A stretch of 64,000 bases of DNA. Source: Acridotheres tristis (Eukaryota; Chordata; Aves; Passeriformes; Sturnidae). Location: assembly GCA_037013685.1 (NCBI GenBank), contig CM072894.1, positions 14,147,449-14,211,448 on the forward strand, in the 5' to 3' direction. Under the pieces are notes generated by a model. It was not told the DNA's origin and searched no databases. It saw only the letters and a program-made list of their open reading frames with translations. Position 1 is the stretch's first letter, and the number at the start of each line of letters is the position of its first letter. The translations under genes and the position numbers were made by a program. Below are positions 51,521-63,160 of this stretch, piece after piece.

Positions 51521-52609
51521 TTTTTCTTCCTTCACATGCTATCTCTTTGAAATGTTTAATCATGTAGAGTAAAACTGTTTACCTAGCTCAAATCAGCAGC
51601 AGACTAGAGACTAAAGTTTATTCTAGACATGTAAGGGCTTATTTCACAATATGTACAAACGTGTATATGAAAACCTGCCAACACTGAGAAATTCAGGAGT
51701 GGCTGTTGAATAATCTCACTGAGCACAGACAGATGAGTTCATGTGTGTGGATTAGCTGGGCACCACCAAACAGCAGGAGAGGGGAGCCAGAGTCTGGGTT
51801 ATCTGAGCTCTCAAGAGAGGAGCATCACATCTCTTCCCTGCAACTCAAATACCTGTGGGGAGCTGATAACATCTGAGGGAAGGACTGAGATTCCATTAAC
51901 TTCAGGACAATGTCCTTTGTCCTGGAATAGCAAACACACAGGCACAGTGTTTGCCTACACTTACACATGCATATATGTGAACCTTTTTTTGCCAAACGCA
52001 CAAAGGGCAACAAGATCAAATGATTTATATATTTAATAAAAATATCAAAACCTATTTAAGGGAAGTATTTATAAAAACTAGTTATCTATTTATGTAGGGA
52101 CTGCTGAGATTACTGGAGAGGACGAGAAGAGGCATTGTGGCAGTGACTGCTTCCCCACTGCAGCTATCTGAATAACACCAAGAGTTTTATCAGCCCTCAC
52201 TTACTGATAAATTCAACTTTGTATCTCAGTACCCAAATAGAAAAAGGAAAATACAGTAAACCGTTTGGCTATTGGTCATGCTGTTAGTTGCACTGTCCAC
52301 CTGCAAAGATAAAGGTTCCTTCTTCCCCCCGAAATATTAGTGTGTTCAATAAGCAAATTCACCCTTTATAGGATAATTTATTTTACATTTTCAGCACCCG
52401 TGAAGTCAGTAATCAGTTTCAAATGCTGGCAAAGGTATTTTTTTGCTTCCTGTTTTGTACTAAAAGAGAAGAATACTACAGTGTATCAATCTGGCAGTCC
52501 TCACCTCTGGCTCTTAGTTTTAAGTCATACTTGGTACCTGAAGGAAGAAAAGTGCTTAGAGGTCTTTTCATCTGAACATTCCTACTGCTTTTGCTGCATG
52601 TCAGGAAGT
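51521..52609. other. Non-coding DNA, no gene seen
   Basis: The frame at 51,743-52,036 (97 codons plus) is opposed by a 64-codon minus frame and is unrecognised. The frame at 52,340-52,624 (94 codons) is Cys- and aromatic-rich, and also unrecognised. Confidence 0.65.
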
Positions 52610-52915
52610 GACACACAGTGCTGAGACTACATCTTTATTGCCCAGCACCCCTCAGGACATCTCCAGCAGAGCCACAGGCATGCCCGAAGGTTTACTGCAC
52701 CCTGCACAGCCAGCAGCTCTTTGTCTTCCTGCAGCCACAGCTGCCTGCAGTGCGGGCATGGCCTGCCTGACTTCTCTGCCAAGCACAAAGGGGGAAAACT
52801 CACCTGGTGGAATGTCACTCTAACGCAATGCAAACAGCTGGGTGGCACAGCAGTCACCCAGGATGTCCTGTATTCTGCCACCACTCAGGGCTGCCCTCAG
52901 CTACTCTAGCTCTAT
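52610..52915. other. GC-richer patch with overlapping frames on both strands
   Basis: About 300 bases clearly richer in G+C than the flanks, with three unrecognised open frames (71 and 62 codons plus in different frames, 85 codons minus). One plus frame is Ala/Ser/Pro-rich. The other contains several Cys and His residues without a zinc-finger spacing I know. CpG is low, so this is not a CpG island. It may be an old retrogene or exon remnant, or only a compositional patch. Confidence 0.3.
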
Positions 52916-54142
52916 AGCGAGAATCGGGGCATAGATGAGGAAAAATTCAACCACCTGTGGGTATTACAAGTCCACTGAGGAGGAGAAAAATTATATGCCT
53001 CTGCTTTGCTTTATTTCTTGTGACATGTGCATCACATTACATCTGCATGTGTCAAAAGGTATTATGTCACGTGGTGCTCTGTAACCTGGTGGCACTGAAA
53101 GTGCGTGTCAGGCTGCAGAAGTAGACTTAAAATGATCAAGAGAGAAAATTTCAATAACAATTTCCAAGGCAGGGGACCCAGCAGAATTTGCACTTTTGTC
53201 TATGAAATTGCTCTGCTCACAGAAATGCATCCTGAGCAAAACCACCAACTACTTTGTCTCAGTTGTATCTAATCTCTATGAAGTGATGAGGTGAACTTTA
53301 TTAAGCAAGGGAAAATAGAAACAATCAGTCAGAACTAATACTTTGTTAATTCAAAAGATTTGTCATATTTGAGGCTTCCAACTGCAAATTGTTCATTTGG
53401 CTGCCTCACATGTGTATAAATGCATGTTTCTGCAGAGGGAGTTATTATTTCAAACTTTACTTCCGCTAAAATAATGATAAATTGATACCATTGAATTGAT
53501 AGTGTTAAAATGCTAACTTTTAATTTTATTTACTTTATACTGTTAGGATTTTAAAACTTGAATTCAAACAAGAATGGTGTTTGTTTTTCCATTCAGCATT
53601 TTGTAAAAGAAAAAGAATCTTAGAGATATCTAGAAAATCCAGTTAACTACAAAAGCTGATATCTCACTGAAATAACTGGATACAGGATATGCAGAACTGT
53701 TGCAAATGACTGAATTAAATGACGGAAGTAAAGAGCAATATATTATGGCTGACTTGTATTTGTGACTCTTAAGTGGTAAAAACACATCCTTCTTTTGAAA
53801 GAAAGCCCAATATATCTTCTATATCATGCATACACTACAAATGGGAAGGAACTCCTAAAATACACCATGGATTTTTCTTCTTTCACTCACATCTTTGTTT
53901 TGCTAAGCTTCAAGCAGCAGTTTTTGCTTGCAAAGACTCTCTGGAGTGGCTACACTGGAAGCTTAGCAATCTCCTGCACACAATTAGCTCTGCCGAAACC
54001 CTGTGGGCTTCCCACTTGATGTAGGAATAAAAGACACCCTACTGCCACAGAAAGAACTTTATAGCTCTGTAATTAAACTCCTGAAGTGGTAATGGACAGT
54101 TGCTAATTTAGGAGAAGCAGGGATTGTTTGCAGGCAGAGCCC
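52916..54142. other. Non-coding DNA, no gene seen
   Basis: AT-rich unique sequence. Two plus frames at 53,773-54,024 are two readings of the same stretch and are unrecognised. Confidence 0.65.
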
Positions 54143-54165
54143 GTATCTTTTGTTGGACCAACCAA
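54143..54165 (-). repeat. Possible fragment of an ancient amniote repeat
   Basis: The plus-strand GTATCTTTTGTTGGACCAAC, read in reverse complement, resembles the TTGGTCCAA-TAAAAGATA block seen repeatedly near the 3' end of an old interspersed repeat in reptile transcripts. Only about 20 bases match, and the flanks do not clearly continue the likeness, so chance is not excluded. Confidence 0.25.
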
Positions 54166-55660
54166 AAAAAAGAAAGTGAGAACGAATCTGTGTTCAGGCA
54201 CACAAACATGAGGTTAAACTGAACCCAAAGACGGGTTCACATCCTGCAATTTGGCCTGTTTTCATACAGTTTTAAGATTTCTTTCAGGTATTCTAATAAG
54301 ATTATAAACTTCTTTAAAAAATCAAGGTAAAATACATACTTCAATGATCTGAAAAACATTTAAAAAAAGGCTGGTTAAGTTTCCTTCTCAACTAGGTTCT
54401 CTTCAGCTCTGCCAGCCAGGCACATTAGAAAAAGGCTCTACTTTTTCAAATTGTGGGTGAAATAGGCCTTTTTAATGCTGTAGTAGGAGAGACTTTAGCT
54501 GCTCTTGGTGTGGAAATGAAAGAGGTGTTCCTTTCTGTCCAAAACAAATGCTCCCCCCCCACTTGCAGTTAAACATCAAGAGTATTACCCTGAAGGGTGA
54601 TTTTTTTCTGTCTTCATGCAAGTGAAAATAGGACATAAAGTGCAGATGAGGAAATATGTGTTCTAATTGAATTCTAACCAATATTGATTTCGTTTTGATA
54701 GCGTGAAGATATACAAACAAAGCCATACAAACTCATAAATTTCTTTTAGCCTATTTCCCTGAATAGAAAGAAAAGAAAATACAGAAGCAAATTAGGTTCT
54801 GTTTCTCTTTTTCTGTGTTTAGGACCAAGAAGTTGCAATACAATAACGAGAGCTTAATGTGTGCTAGTGACAAACAGTTAGTGATAAGCTGCGGTCTAGG
54901 AAGTGGTTTCTGTTCTGTACAAGAGCAGGTACAAGTAGTACTTGAGTGGCTGCTTGAGTAAGGCACAGAATTTCTGTAATACTAAGAATGAGAAGTCAAA
55001 ATAAGTTCAGAAGCAAGTAATGAGTTCCAGCTTTTACTCTCCAAGGCATTTACTTGGCCAGAGCTGAGTGAAGGACACAAATATAACTGTCTTGCAGCAA
55101 TTGCCACCAAAGTTACTTTTCTCCCAGAATTTAACCAGTGTTGCTTGTGTCTCCTTTGTCACTGGTTTTACCAATATCCCGAGCTGTGCAAATACAGAAC
55201 TTCACACATATATGAAGAAGTTCACACACGTATTTCCCACCATTTAGCCCCAGCATATCATATGTACACATATTAGCTTTTACCAGGATTCAGCCCTGAT
55301 ATTTTACCCCTTCAAGATTGTCCCTGTTTGGCTATGTTGTGCTTATTTGCACCTCTAGCAGGCCACAGTAAAACCATAATTTGCACCTTTCAAGGGAGAA
55401 AATTCAGAGGGATAAAAGAGAAAGGTGTTACTGTTCAAAAGCTGTCACAACAGAAACTTAATCAGGGAAATACATATAAAAGGGAATGTGGGACACTATG
55501 TGATGACAGCCTCTTGTTGCGATGCCTGTGCACAGCATGAGACTTCTGCATCACACTACTTCTGAGCAGCTGGGACACACACTCTACTTTCCAGGTGTCT
55601 GAGCTCAGTAAACCAATCTCTTCATCATCTCACTTCCTCTGTAATGTGACCGAATCCGTC
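54166..55660. other. Non-coding DNA, no gene seen
   Basis: Contains a C8 run at 54,553-54,560. The 84- and 71-codon minus frames at 54,472-54,966 and the 70-codon plus frame at 55,328-55,540 are unrecognised. Confidence 0.65.
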
Positions 55661-55698
55661 ATTCCTTTTGTTATTTCCTTTTGTTATTCCCTTTTGTG
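55661..55698. repeat. Tandem repeat, unit about 12 bp
   Basis: Three near-identical copies of ATTCCTTTTGTT, differing by one inserted T and one T-to-C change. Confidence 0.75.
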
Positions 55699-55699
55699 T

Positions 55700-55985
55700 T
55701 TGCTTTGCCTTGCGGTAATTTGCTAACTGCAAAGAAGGCAAGTGCTTTAAAAACATACAAGGCTACTGCAAGTTAAGTCATACTTATCAGATGTGCTGGT
55801 AATGAATCATGCTGACAGATTGGCTCTGTTTACCTTAAACAAACTGTCAGAAATTTTCCGTACACGAACCAAAGCATGGGAAAGGCTTTCAAATATACAC
55901 GCAGATCAGATCATAGCCCAGCACGTCATATTTGCATATTTCATAAAGGTATCACATTTACATTTGTGTGTGACGATTTGAACAT
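55700..55985. promoter_or_regulatory. Possible conserved non-coding element (best candidate)
   Basis: Repeat-free sequence with an unusual concentration of CpG for this window (at about 55,712, 55,859, 55,865, 55,901, 55,924 and 55,973). It carries an octamer-like ATTTGCATAT at about 55,930, TGACAG/CTGTCA pairs (about 55,813 and 55,846) of the Meis/TGIF type, and a TGTTTACC forkhead-type site at about 55,828. Retained CpG in AT-rich vertebrate DNA often marks constraint. A frame is open from about 55,751 to 55,981 and ends beyond an AAG|GTATCA donor-like site, so an exon cannot be excluded. The peptide is unrecognised. The enhancer reading is inferred. Confidence 0.27.
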
Positions 55986-58900
55986 GCTGCTTACAAAGAT
56001 ATTTGGTATCTCTACAAGAGAAAGCAATTAAGATTCATGTAGCTAATGGGGCAGGAGTGGCTTTTCTCTCGGTTGTTCTGCCCAGTGAAGCTGTCTGCGG
56101 GCTGCAGGAGCTGCCGAGCAGCAAACACTGCTGTGGTTCTCTCAGGGCTCTGTCTCTCTGCTTTGTACCGGGCTCCCAAAGGCTTTGTGTCACCCTGGCT
56201 GCACTGGTACTCCAGATGGACGGTGGGACCATGTGGCAATGAGGAGTATGGGAGTACACGACAGCACAGTCTGCTGGAGTGGCCAGAACACTCATGTGCC
56301 ACAGTCATGAGCAGCATTAAAATGTGTTTGCTTTACACTGCCTGAGAATATCCCCTTCCATAGGGGGCTGTATAATACAGTTTTGCTTTCCTTTCTCTGC
56401 TTCAGCCTCACAATTTTGGTTCAAAGATCCGTTTTCTTAGTAATTTTAGAGACATTTTCAAACTTCTCGAAGTGATGCATTCTCTTGACATGGTCATATT
56501 TCCAAAGCCTTAAACACACATGCATACAGTTATGTTCATGTACAGTTTGTTTTCTGTGTTTACCTACTTGCCATAGATAACCCTCAGCACATAGCTGTAT
56601 ATTGTTAAAGCAAGGGGACATTCTCAAAAATACCCTTAGACTTCTGTGATCCCATTCCCAGTGCTCTTAAAAGAAACCCTTTCTTTGTCATAAAGATCTT
56701 TTAAAATTATCTACTTCCCCTCACTGGGCTCGGAATTAAGAATAAAATGATACAAACCCCAGCTGAAATTTATGATTTATGACTGTAAAATCTGGGCAAC
56801 TAAATAGTCCATAGTAAAACATATATCCAGAGCCTTGCCCAATATTTAAATGGAAGTCAAGTGGCACAATCTGAGACCAGAGCAGAGGAAGCAGCGGAGG
56901 ATGATTTTGCTTTTCACTTCTTCTTGGTTTATTTTTGTATTTTCTACCTGTGAAAGTAGTCAGAAAGCCTCCCCTGAGGCTGTGAGGCATCATGGCTGAC
57001 TTTCCTGAGGCACCATGGCCCAGGTGCTCCAGATCTGTGCTTATCCAAAGGGGCTGGCAAGCATTTAAAGTGTGAGCAAGGTTTCTCACTGGAAATAACT
57101 ACAACTACAGCTGAGGATGGGGAATGTCTTGATGAGAAAGAGAACACTGGTTACAGCTTATTTATGTGTAAAGGAAATAATTTGTGATTGACTTGGGAAC
57201 CCAGCAACGTTGTTGGGATGCAGCGACTTACATGAAAAAGTCTTTCCAGAGCTGTGTTCTGCTCTAAAAACTGGCTGGGAGCCTCAGCATCTGTCCTAAG
57301 TCTGCCTGTCCCCCAGAAAACCACAGCTTGTTTGCATCCAGAACCACTGAACATGGGAAATAAGGAACTAAGGGTTCTGTGGTTAAAATCATAGCAAGTA
57401 GATAGATGTGATACTAATGCCTATTTTGTCATTAGGATACAGCACAGGTTTTCAAATTTGCATGTCTCCACACTAGAAAATAATGAAGTAAAAATTAATT
57501 CCCTCAAGGTATTTTGCTGCTGGTGAAAAACGGATTTGTTTGTATAGGGAAAGTAGGATGGGTCAGTAAATTCTTGACTTTATAGGGAACCTGATAACAG
57601 TTCTTTCCTGCTAGGTGAGCAGAGCTCCTGACTTTTTAAGCACTACAACCATCACCATGTTTATGAAAGGCACTGAGAAGACTCTGCTATGATTTTTTGT
57701 GCTTGACTTTCATTGTGTTAGTTTTGTTTCAATCTTAATTTCGTGATTTTCAGCCATCATCACCATAAACCAATAGCTGCAGAGTGAGGGAGGAAATGGA
57801 GAGTTGTTCTAGGCAAAATACCTGCAGTACTGTGACTGCTAGCAACTTCCTTTCCCTACATTTTATGGGTATCTGTACTTAGGAGGAGACAAGTCTTTGT
57901 AGAGGACAAGAAAGGAAGGTTTAGAGAGATTCTTGTGAGTCATTCAGATGACTTGCAGAAATCCCTCAGAAAGACAGAAATACAGGCCGATGCAAAAGCT
58001 GCCTGAATGATTTCTTTACATAGATATTTCTTTCACTTTGTTTTTAAAGCATCTAGCAATAACATTTCAGTTTTGCAAATATGAGCTAGAAATTTTTCTA
58101 TTTCTATACAGCTTTTCACATTCATAAATCTGGAAATAATGTGCCACTTGTCAACACCAAATGAAAATGCAGCCTTCTGTTCCCTCTTGAACGGTATTAT
58201 CTGTATCTATAATGCAGGCTACAGGAATGGAAAAAAACAAGCTAAGACATTCTCCTAGCTCTATGATACTAGAGAAAATTCCAAATACATAAAAAATATC
58301 TCCTCACAGTACTTAACATATTATATAAAGTCCTGGAAATGAATTGTCCTCAGATGACTGATATATTTAAACAACAAGCTAAAACTAAAAAAGTTTCCGA
58401 TGGCATTCACACAGTTCTGTGAAACAGACTCTGCTCAGGCTTCAGCTTTGGGCTCAGCATTTAAGTGACTGAATCTGCCAATCACCAAAGGGCCCTGGGC
58501 TCTTTCCTGTCTCTTTGGGTTTGTTGACAGCAGCTTCTCAAGTCTGCAGCACCCAGATTCACCACCTACACAAACAGATGTACACAAAACATTTTAAGTA
58601 AAATACCTTCAACAGTGGTTTGGAAATAAACACAGCTTTTCCTTAGGGGATGAAAACAAAATTATTGTGGAGTATTTTTAACACAGTTACAAGTATGTTT
58701 CTTTAATGGCTCATTCTCAGTTTTCCTTTTTCTTACTGAAAACATTTTTATTCCGTTCACTGATAAAACTACTGAAAACCTGTCCTTGGGACACCATAAT
58801 AGGACATTTTTACATCACCGGACAGGACACAAGCAGAAGAAAAAGCTGTCAACCAAAGGGTCTAGTGTAAGATACATACACTGGAATCTGCTCTCCTGGA

Positions 58901-59889
58901 TTTATTTATAATATTTAATGTCTAGCAGTTTCAGCAGAAACTTTCAAATCTTGACAGTGCTGTGGGATGTGCCAAGCTGTTTATAAAAATGGAAGACCTT
59001 GTTAGCAGGTTTTTTTTCCAGTAATAGACGTGGGTAAGCCCAAGATCTGTCTGACCCTGGTTAATCAGATTTTCTGTCATATAAGGCACAGGAGATTAAA
59101 AGATTCTGACTTTTTTCAGATGTTATCTAGTTCACTGGAGTTGCTTGTGTTTCAGACAAACTTTCCTGCAAGTAGCTTCAGGTGTCACGTGGCAAATTTC
59201 TGTTCATTTAGTCATCCTAGAACTCTCTCTTTTCACGTGTTCTGTAAACTCCTAATTCTCCCTTCATTTATGTCTTCCTCATTTCACCACGACCACTTTT
59301 AAAAAGTAGCATTCTGCTTTTCTGTGTTGCTATGACAACATTTACACTTGCCTTTTGAAGGCAAAATATGTGGCTTTCTATCACATTTTTGTCAGCTCTT
59401 GTGTTAGAGAGACACACAGGGGAATGAAGGCAACTGCAGATAAAGCTTTAAGCAACAGACTGCAACTTCATTTATCAACATAAAGGACATTTAAGCGGGT
59501 CTAGCATGGATTTACCTGTGTTCCCCTAAGTCAGATTTATTTGTTTAGTCTTCCAAATCTTCTTCAGTGAAACAAAAAATTAAAGGAGAAACCGTGATGA
59601 CTTCAGATCTGCCTCTCTCTCCTGCCTTCTCTCATGCAGGCAGAAAGAAGCAACAGCATTCACAATGGCCTTTATTTCTAGACCTTGTCAACTATTTACA
59701 GAAATGGAGAGCAGCTAAAAGCAACCAAAGGTTCAAATATGGTGCAAGTTACTTTTTAAATCAGAAGCAGAGACAAAGAGGAAAAAGCCCTTTTGTTTGC
59801 CCTCCAGTTTCTCAGAAGAAATGTGCCTTTGAAAATGCACATTTCACTGCAAAAGGAACTAATGCTTGCCCCTGATAAGAGCGACGGTT
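55986..59889. other. Non-coding DNA with a GC-richer patch at 56.04-56.32 kb
   Basis: The patch at about 56,040-56,320 holds four overlapping frames of 79-101 codons on both strands, as expected by chance when stops are rare, and none is recognised. The minus frame at 56,736-57,089 (117 codons) is also unrecognised, and a 67-codon frame overlaps it. The rest is AT-rich and featureless. Confidence 0.6.
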
Positions 59890-59932
59890 GATTCTAGGGG
59901 CAGAGAGGGTGCTGTGCTCTCTCAGCAGAATC
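59890..59932. other. Imperfect inverted repeat, 43 nt
   Basis: Outer arms GATTCT (59,890-59,895) and AGAATC (59,927-59,932), and inner arms GAGAG (59,903-59,907) and CTCTC (59,919-59,923) extended by a wobble and a GC pair, can form one stem with an internal loop. No recognised RNA family. Confidence 0.35.
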
Positions 59933-62900
59933 CTCCCTGCCTTGCCAATGACTTTCCAAATTGTGAACAGACTGACTGAACTCTGCCTCTTCACAGGCCT
60001 AGGACCTTGCTGGCTGCTGATCTACAGAAGTAAAGAAAAAATCTCCTCCAAAGATGGAGGGCTTGAAACAATTGGGTCTTTATTAGAAATGCCAGGAGTT
60101 AAATGAAACCTCCCTTCACAAATGACTGCATCTCCTATTGCAGCCACAGGATCTTAGTCAAGTAAGTCTTACAGGCTTCAGCACTCTGTGTTTAGAACAT
60201 AAAAACAGATGGAGACATCACATGCCCTTCAAGCAACAGAGCTGGGCTGCCATAGCTATGCTTACTTCAGATCTCTTTAGAAGATATGCAGCAGATACAT
60301 CTCTACATTTCTGGCACTGTTAGCAATCTGAACTGTCTCTCCTTACACAGGTTGTGGGAGCACAGTCCTTTGTTTTAACAGAACATATCTCTGAAACACA
60401 CTAGCTTGTATGAAGAAAAACTTGTTCTTGCTGAGCATGGGAAAATATGAACTCTGAGCACAGCCTACAAGATACTAAACCATGTTAACAGACTATAGAA
60501 GTAACACATTTGCAAACAAAATGTGTTTCATTTTAGGAGATTATTAGTATGTTCTCTAGATTATAATGTTCTTCAGTTTATAACGGTGCCAGCTGAGTGA
60601 GTTTAGGAAACTCACTGCAGTCAAAACTAAGTCCCATAAGAAGCGTGAAACTCCAATATTAATTCAGGCTGTCTGAGCATGCCATGAATTCTGGAGGAGC
60701 CGTAAGGGCCTCTCTTTCTCAAGCACTGAACCCTGGACTGTTGACTGATTTCCTGTCACGCTCACACGCAGAGATAACCCTCAACAAAATGAGATCTACA
60801 CAGACTTTTGAAGGCAGTTAAATAAACTGAATGTTATCAATGTAGAACAAACATGATTTAGCATGCTCAGAGGCCAAATCAAGTTTGCACAACGCTGGTG
60901 ACAGTTCCACTTTTGGCAGAAAGGCTGGATACTGGCAATGTCTCTTCAGCACCCATCTCCAATGCGGAAAAGCAACTTAGCAAAATAAGAAACAGAAGGT
61001 GACTGCAGCTGTCATGCAGAGAACATGATGATCTCCATCCCTACAAGCTGAGGTCTAAGTCACATCTTCATTTCTCAGTTCCATTTTTTATTGCCCTGTA
61101 CCATTCTGTCAGTGATAGCAACTACTCTCTGGATTTGATTAGTGGTGTCCAAATTGTAACCACTATCAGCTTCTTAATGTTTGAGGGTTTTTAATTTGAA
61201 GATGCATGTTAGAACTGAATCCTGCCACCATGAAGGACAATGATCTGAAGAACTCAGCTTTTCTAGAAATTTGCAGGACCTGGAAGATACAAAGCCATTA
61301 TTGAAAGAGGCAAGTTTTGGCACATATCATTAGCATGTATTACATTAATGATGGGAAGAGTTGTTCCTGTGTAAAATGAGAACTCAAGGGAAAAGACAGT
61401 TGCAGTAGGAGCCTCTCAGTTTCCAGACCTTTAGTGTTTCAGAGGACCATTCTCTCACATGGTCATTTCTGTCCCCACGGGAGAGCAGAGGGCAGCTCTG
61501 GGTGGGATGTGCTGTGGTGTGGTCCCAGGCACATAAGGAAAGGGAAAACCCTGGTGCCCACCCAGCAGTGGAGACGAGGAGCAGCACGATCTCACTGCGC
61601 CTCAGTCCTGCTCCCTCTTTTCCAACATGTTTTTATGCCTCTGCACAGATTGACTGTGGCACATTTATATCCAGCAGCGCTCCTCTACAGCAGGGAATTC
61701 ATGTTGTGAATTTATGGCTAGATTATGTCCTTCTTTAAGTTACCTCATAGGACAAAGCAGCTGTAACACATGGTCCTCACAGCACTCCTGCACTGGAATC
61801 AGGCTTGAGTAATGGGCAATAGTCTCACCCAGCCTCTGTTATGTATTGTCACAACAAACCCCTCTAATGTGGTAAGAAAATTTAGACAACACCCTTTTCC
61901 CTGAAGTAAGCAGTTTTATAGCTCATATTTCAGCTGAGCGGTTTAACAAAAATAGGAAATGAAGTATGCCTTTCTTCTGAAGTCATATTTTTGAAATCTA
62001 AGTTGTATATATTTTGGTTCATGTTATATCATTCTGGTTTAAAACTCTGTTTTAAAAAGTCCACAAAATAAATATAAAGCAATGACTTGGGTTTTTTCTT
62101 CCCCCAAGTCCTCAGTGATATTACTGCATGTATGCAAATAAGGCCATATTTATTAGTCCACGGTGCAGTCTCTCAGCTCATTTTTTTCTGTCCCAAGAGA
62201 GTAGTCTTGGAATTTTAAGTTTCCTGAATCAAACAATAGTAAATAAGATACTTCATACAAGAGACAGTGAGGATTACCAGTTCATGCTAAGTTCCCAAAT
62301 CAGAAGTGTTAGCTGCTGTACTTCTCTGTGGCCACATAACACTGTGTATATTCCCAAAGGACTGCACCTGTAGATCCTACCAAGCACCTATAATAAGGTA
62401 TTGCTTTTGTTCTGATTGTGCAAAATATTAGTCTGGAGACACACATGTGGATGTAGAAGTTACAGTCTGTGAATGCCTAACCCTTTTAGGGTGTGTTGGT
62501 TGCTGTTCTGTTTTTATCAAGGATTTTTGTTGCTTTGTTTTGGTTTTAAAACCCAAACAATGAAACTTTACTCATCAACCATGGAAAAAGTTCAGAATCT
62601 GACATTTCTATAACAAGAACTCTCTTGATTTTCAGTCTTAATTTTAATCTCTTTTATTTCTACTTCTTAATTGGAGTTGTGTATGTCATGCTAACTAATT
62701 TCTCTCCATTGTGGCTGTATGTGGCTGTAGTCCTGCACATATTTATGCATAGGTTAACTTAGTTATCACAAGGCATATGAGATAAAGATGGTAAAGCAAT
62801 GAGTATGTTTATGTGTATAAGGTGTTGGAGATCTAAATGTCCTCAAATATCTCTTCACCAGATGGCTACATCTCTTAAACACTGTATTGTCAACCTACAT

Positions 62901-63011
62901 GTGTTGCCTAGGTTAGTCTCCTGTCTGAAAGCAATCCATCCACATCATTAATCATGTACTGATTTTTCCCTGTTAAATATCCTGTCTCTTCAGTTAATCA
63001 GGTATCCTAAT
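59933..63011. other. Non-coding DNA with a GC-richer patch at 61.43-61.62 kb
   Basis: The patch at 61,430-61,620 gives overlapping frames of 67-91 codons on both strands, unrecognised, with a few CpG. Elsewhere the sequence is AT-rich and no interspersed repeat is recognised. Confidence 0.6.
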
Positions 63012-63160
63012 ATGTACACAGTATTCTAGGTCTGACTTCTTTGCATTTTCCCATTATCATATAACACTCATTCACATGGTTGGCCACAACCACTGATGTA
63101 CATTCATGTTCAGAAAGACACAGCCCCCAACTGGAAATGCTCCTGGGGGTGAACAGCATA
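63012..63160 (-). mobile_element. Possible ancient CR1-type LINE remnant
   Basis: The plus strand shows ACACAGTATTCTAGGTCTGAC, then a divergent stretch, GGTTGGCCACAACCACTGATG, TTCATGTTCAG and CCCCCAACTG..CTCCTGGGGGTG. This order resembles the reverse complement of the CR1 3' region (the block with GGCCAC, CTCATGTTCAG and CCCCCAGGTC). It is strongly degraded and the assignment is by eye only. The upstream boundary could lie as far as about 62,930. Confidence 0.3.

Noticed and set aside
56736..57089. 117-codon minus frame
   Set aside because: No domain recognised. A different frame overlaps it, and its composition gives no coding signal by eye.
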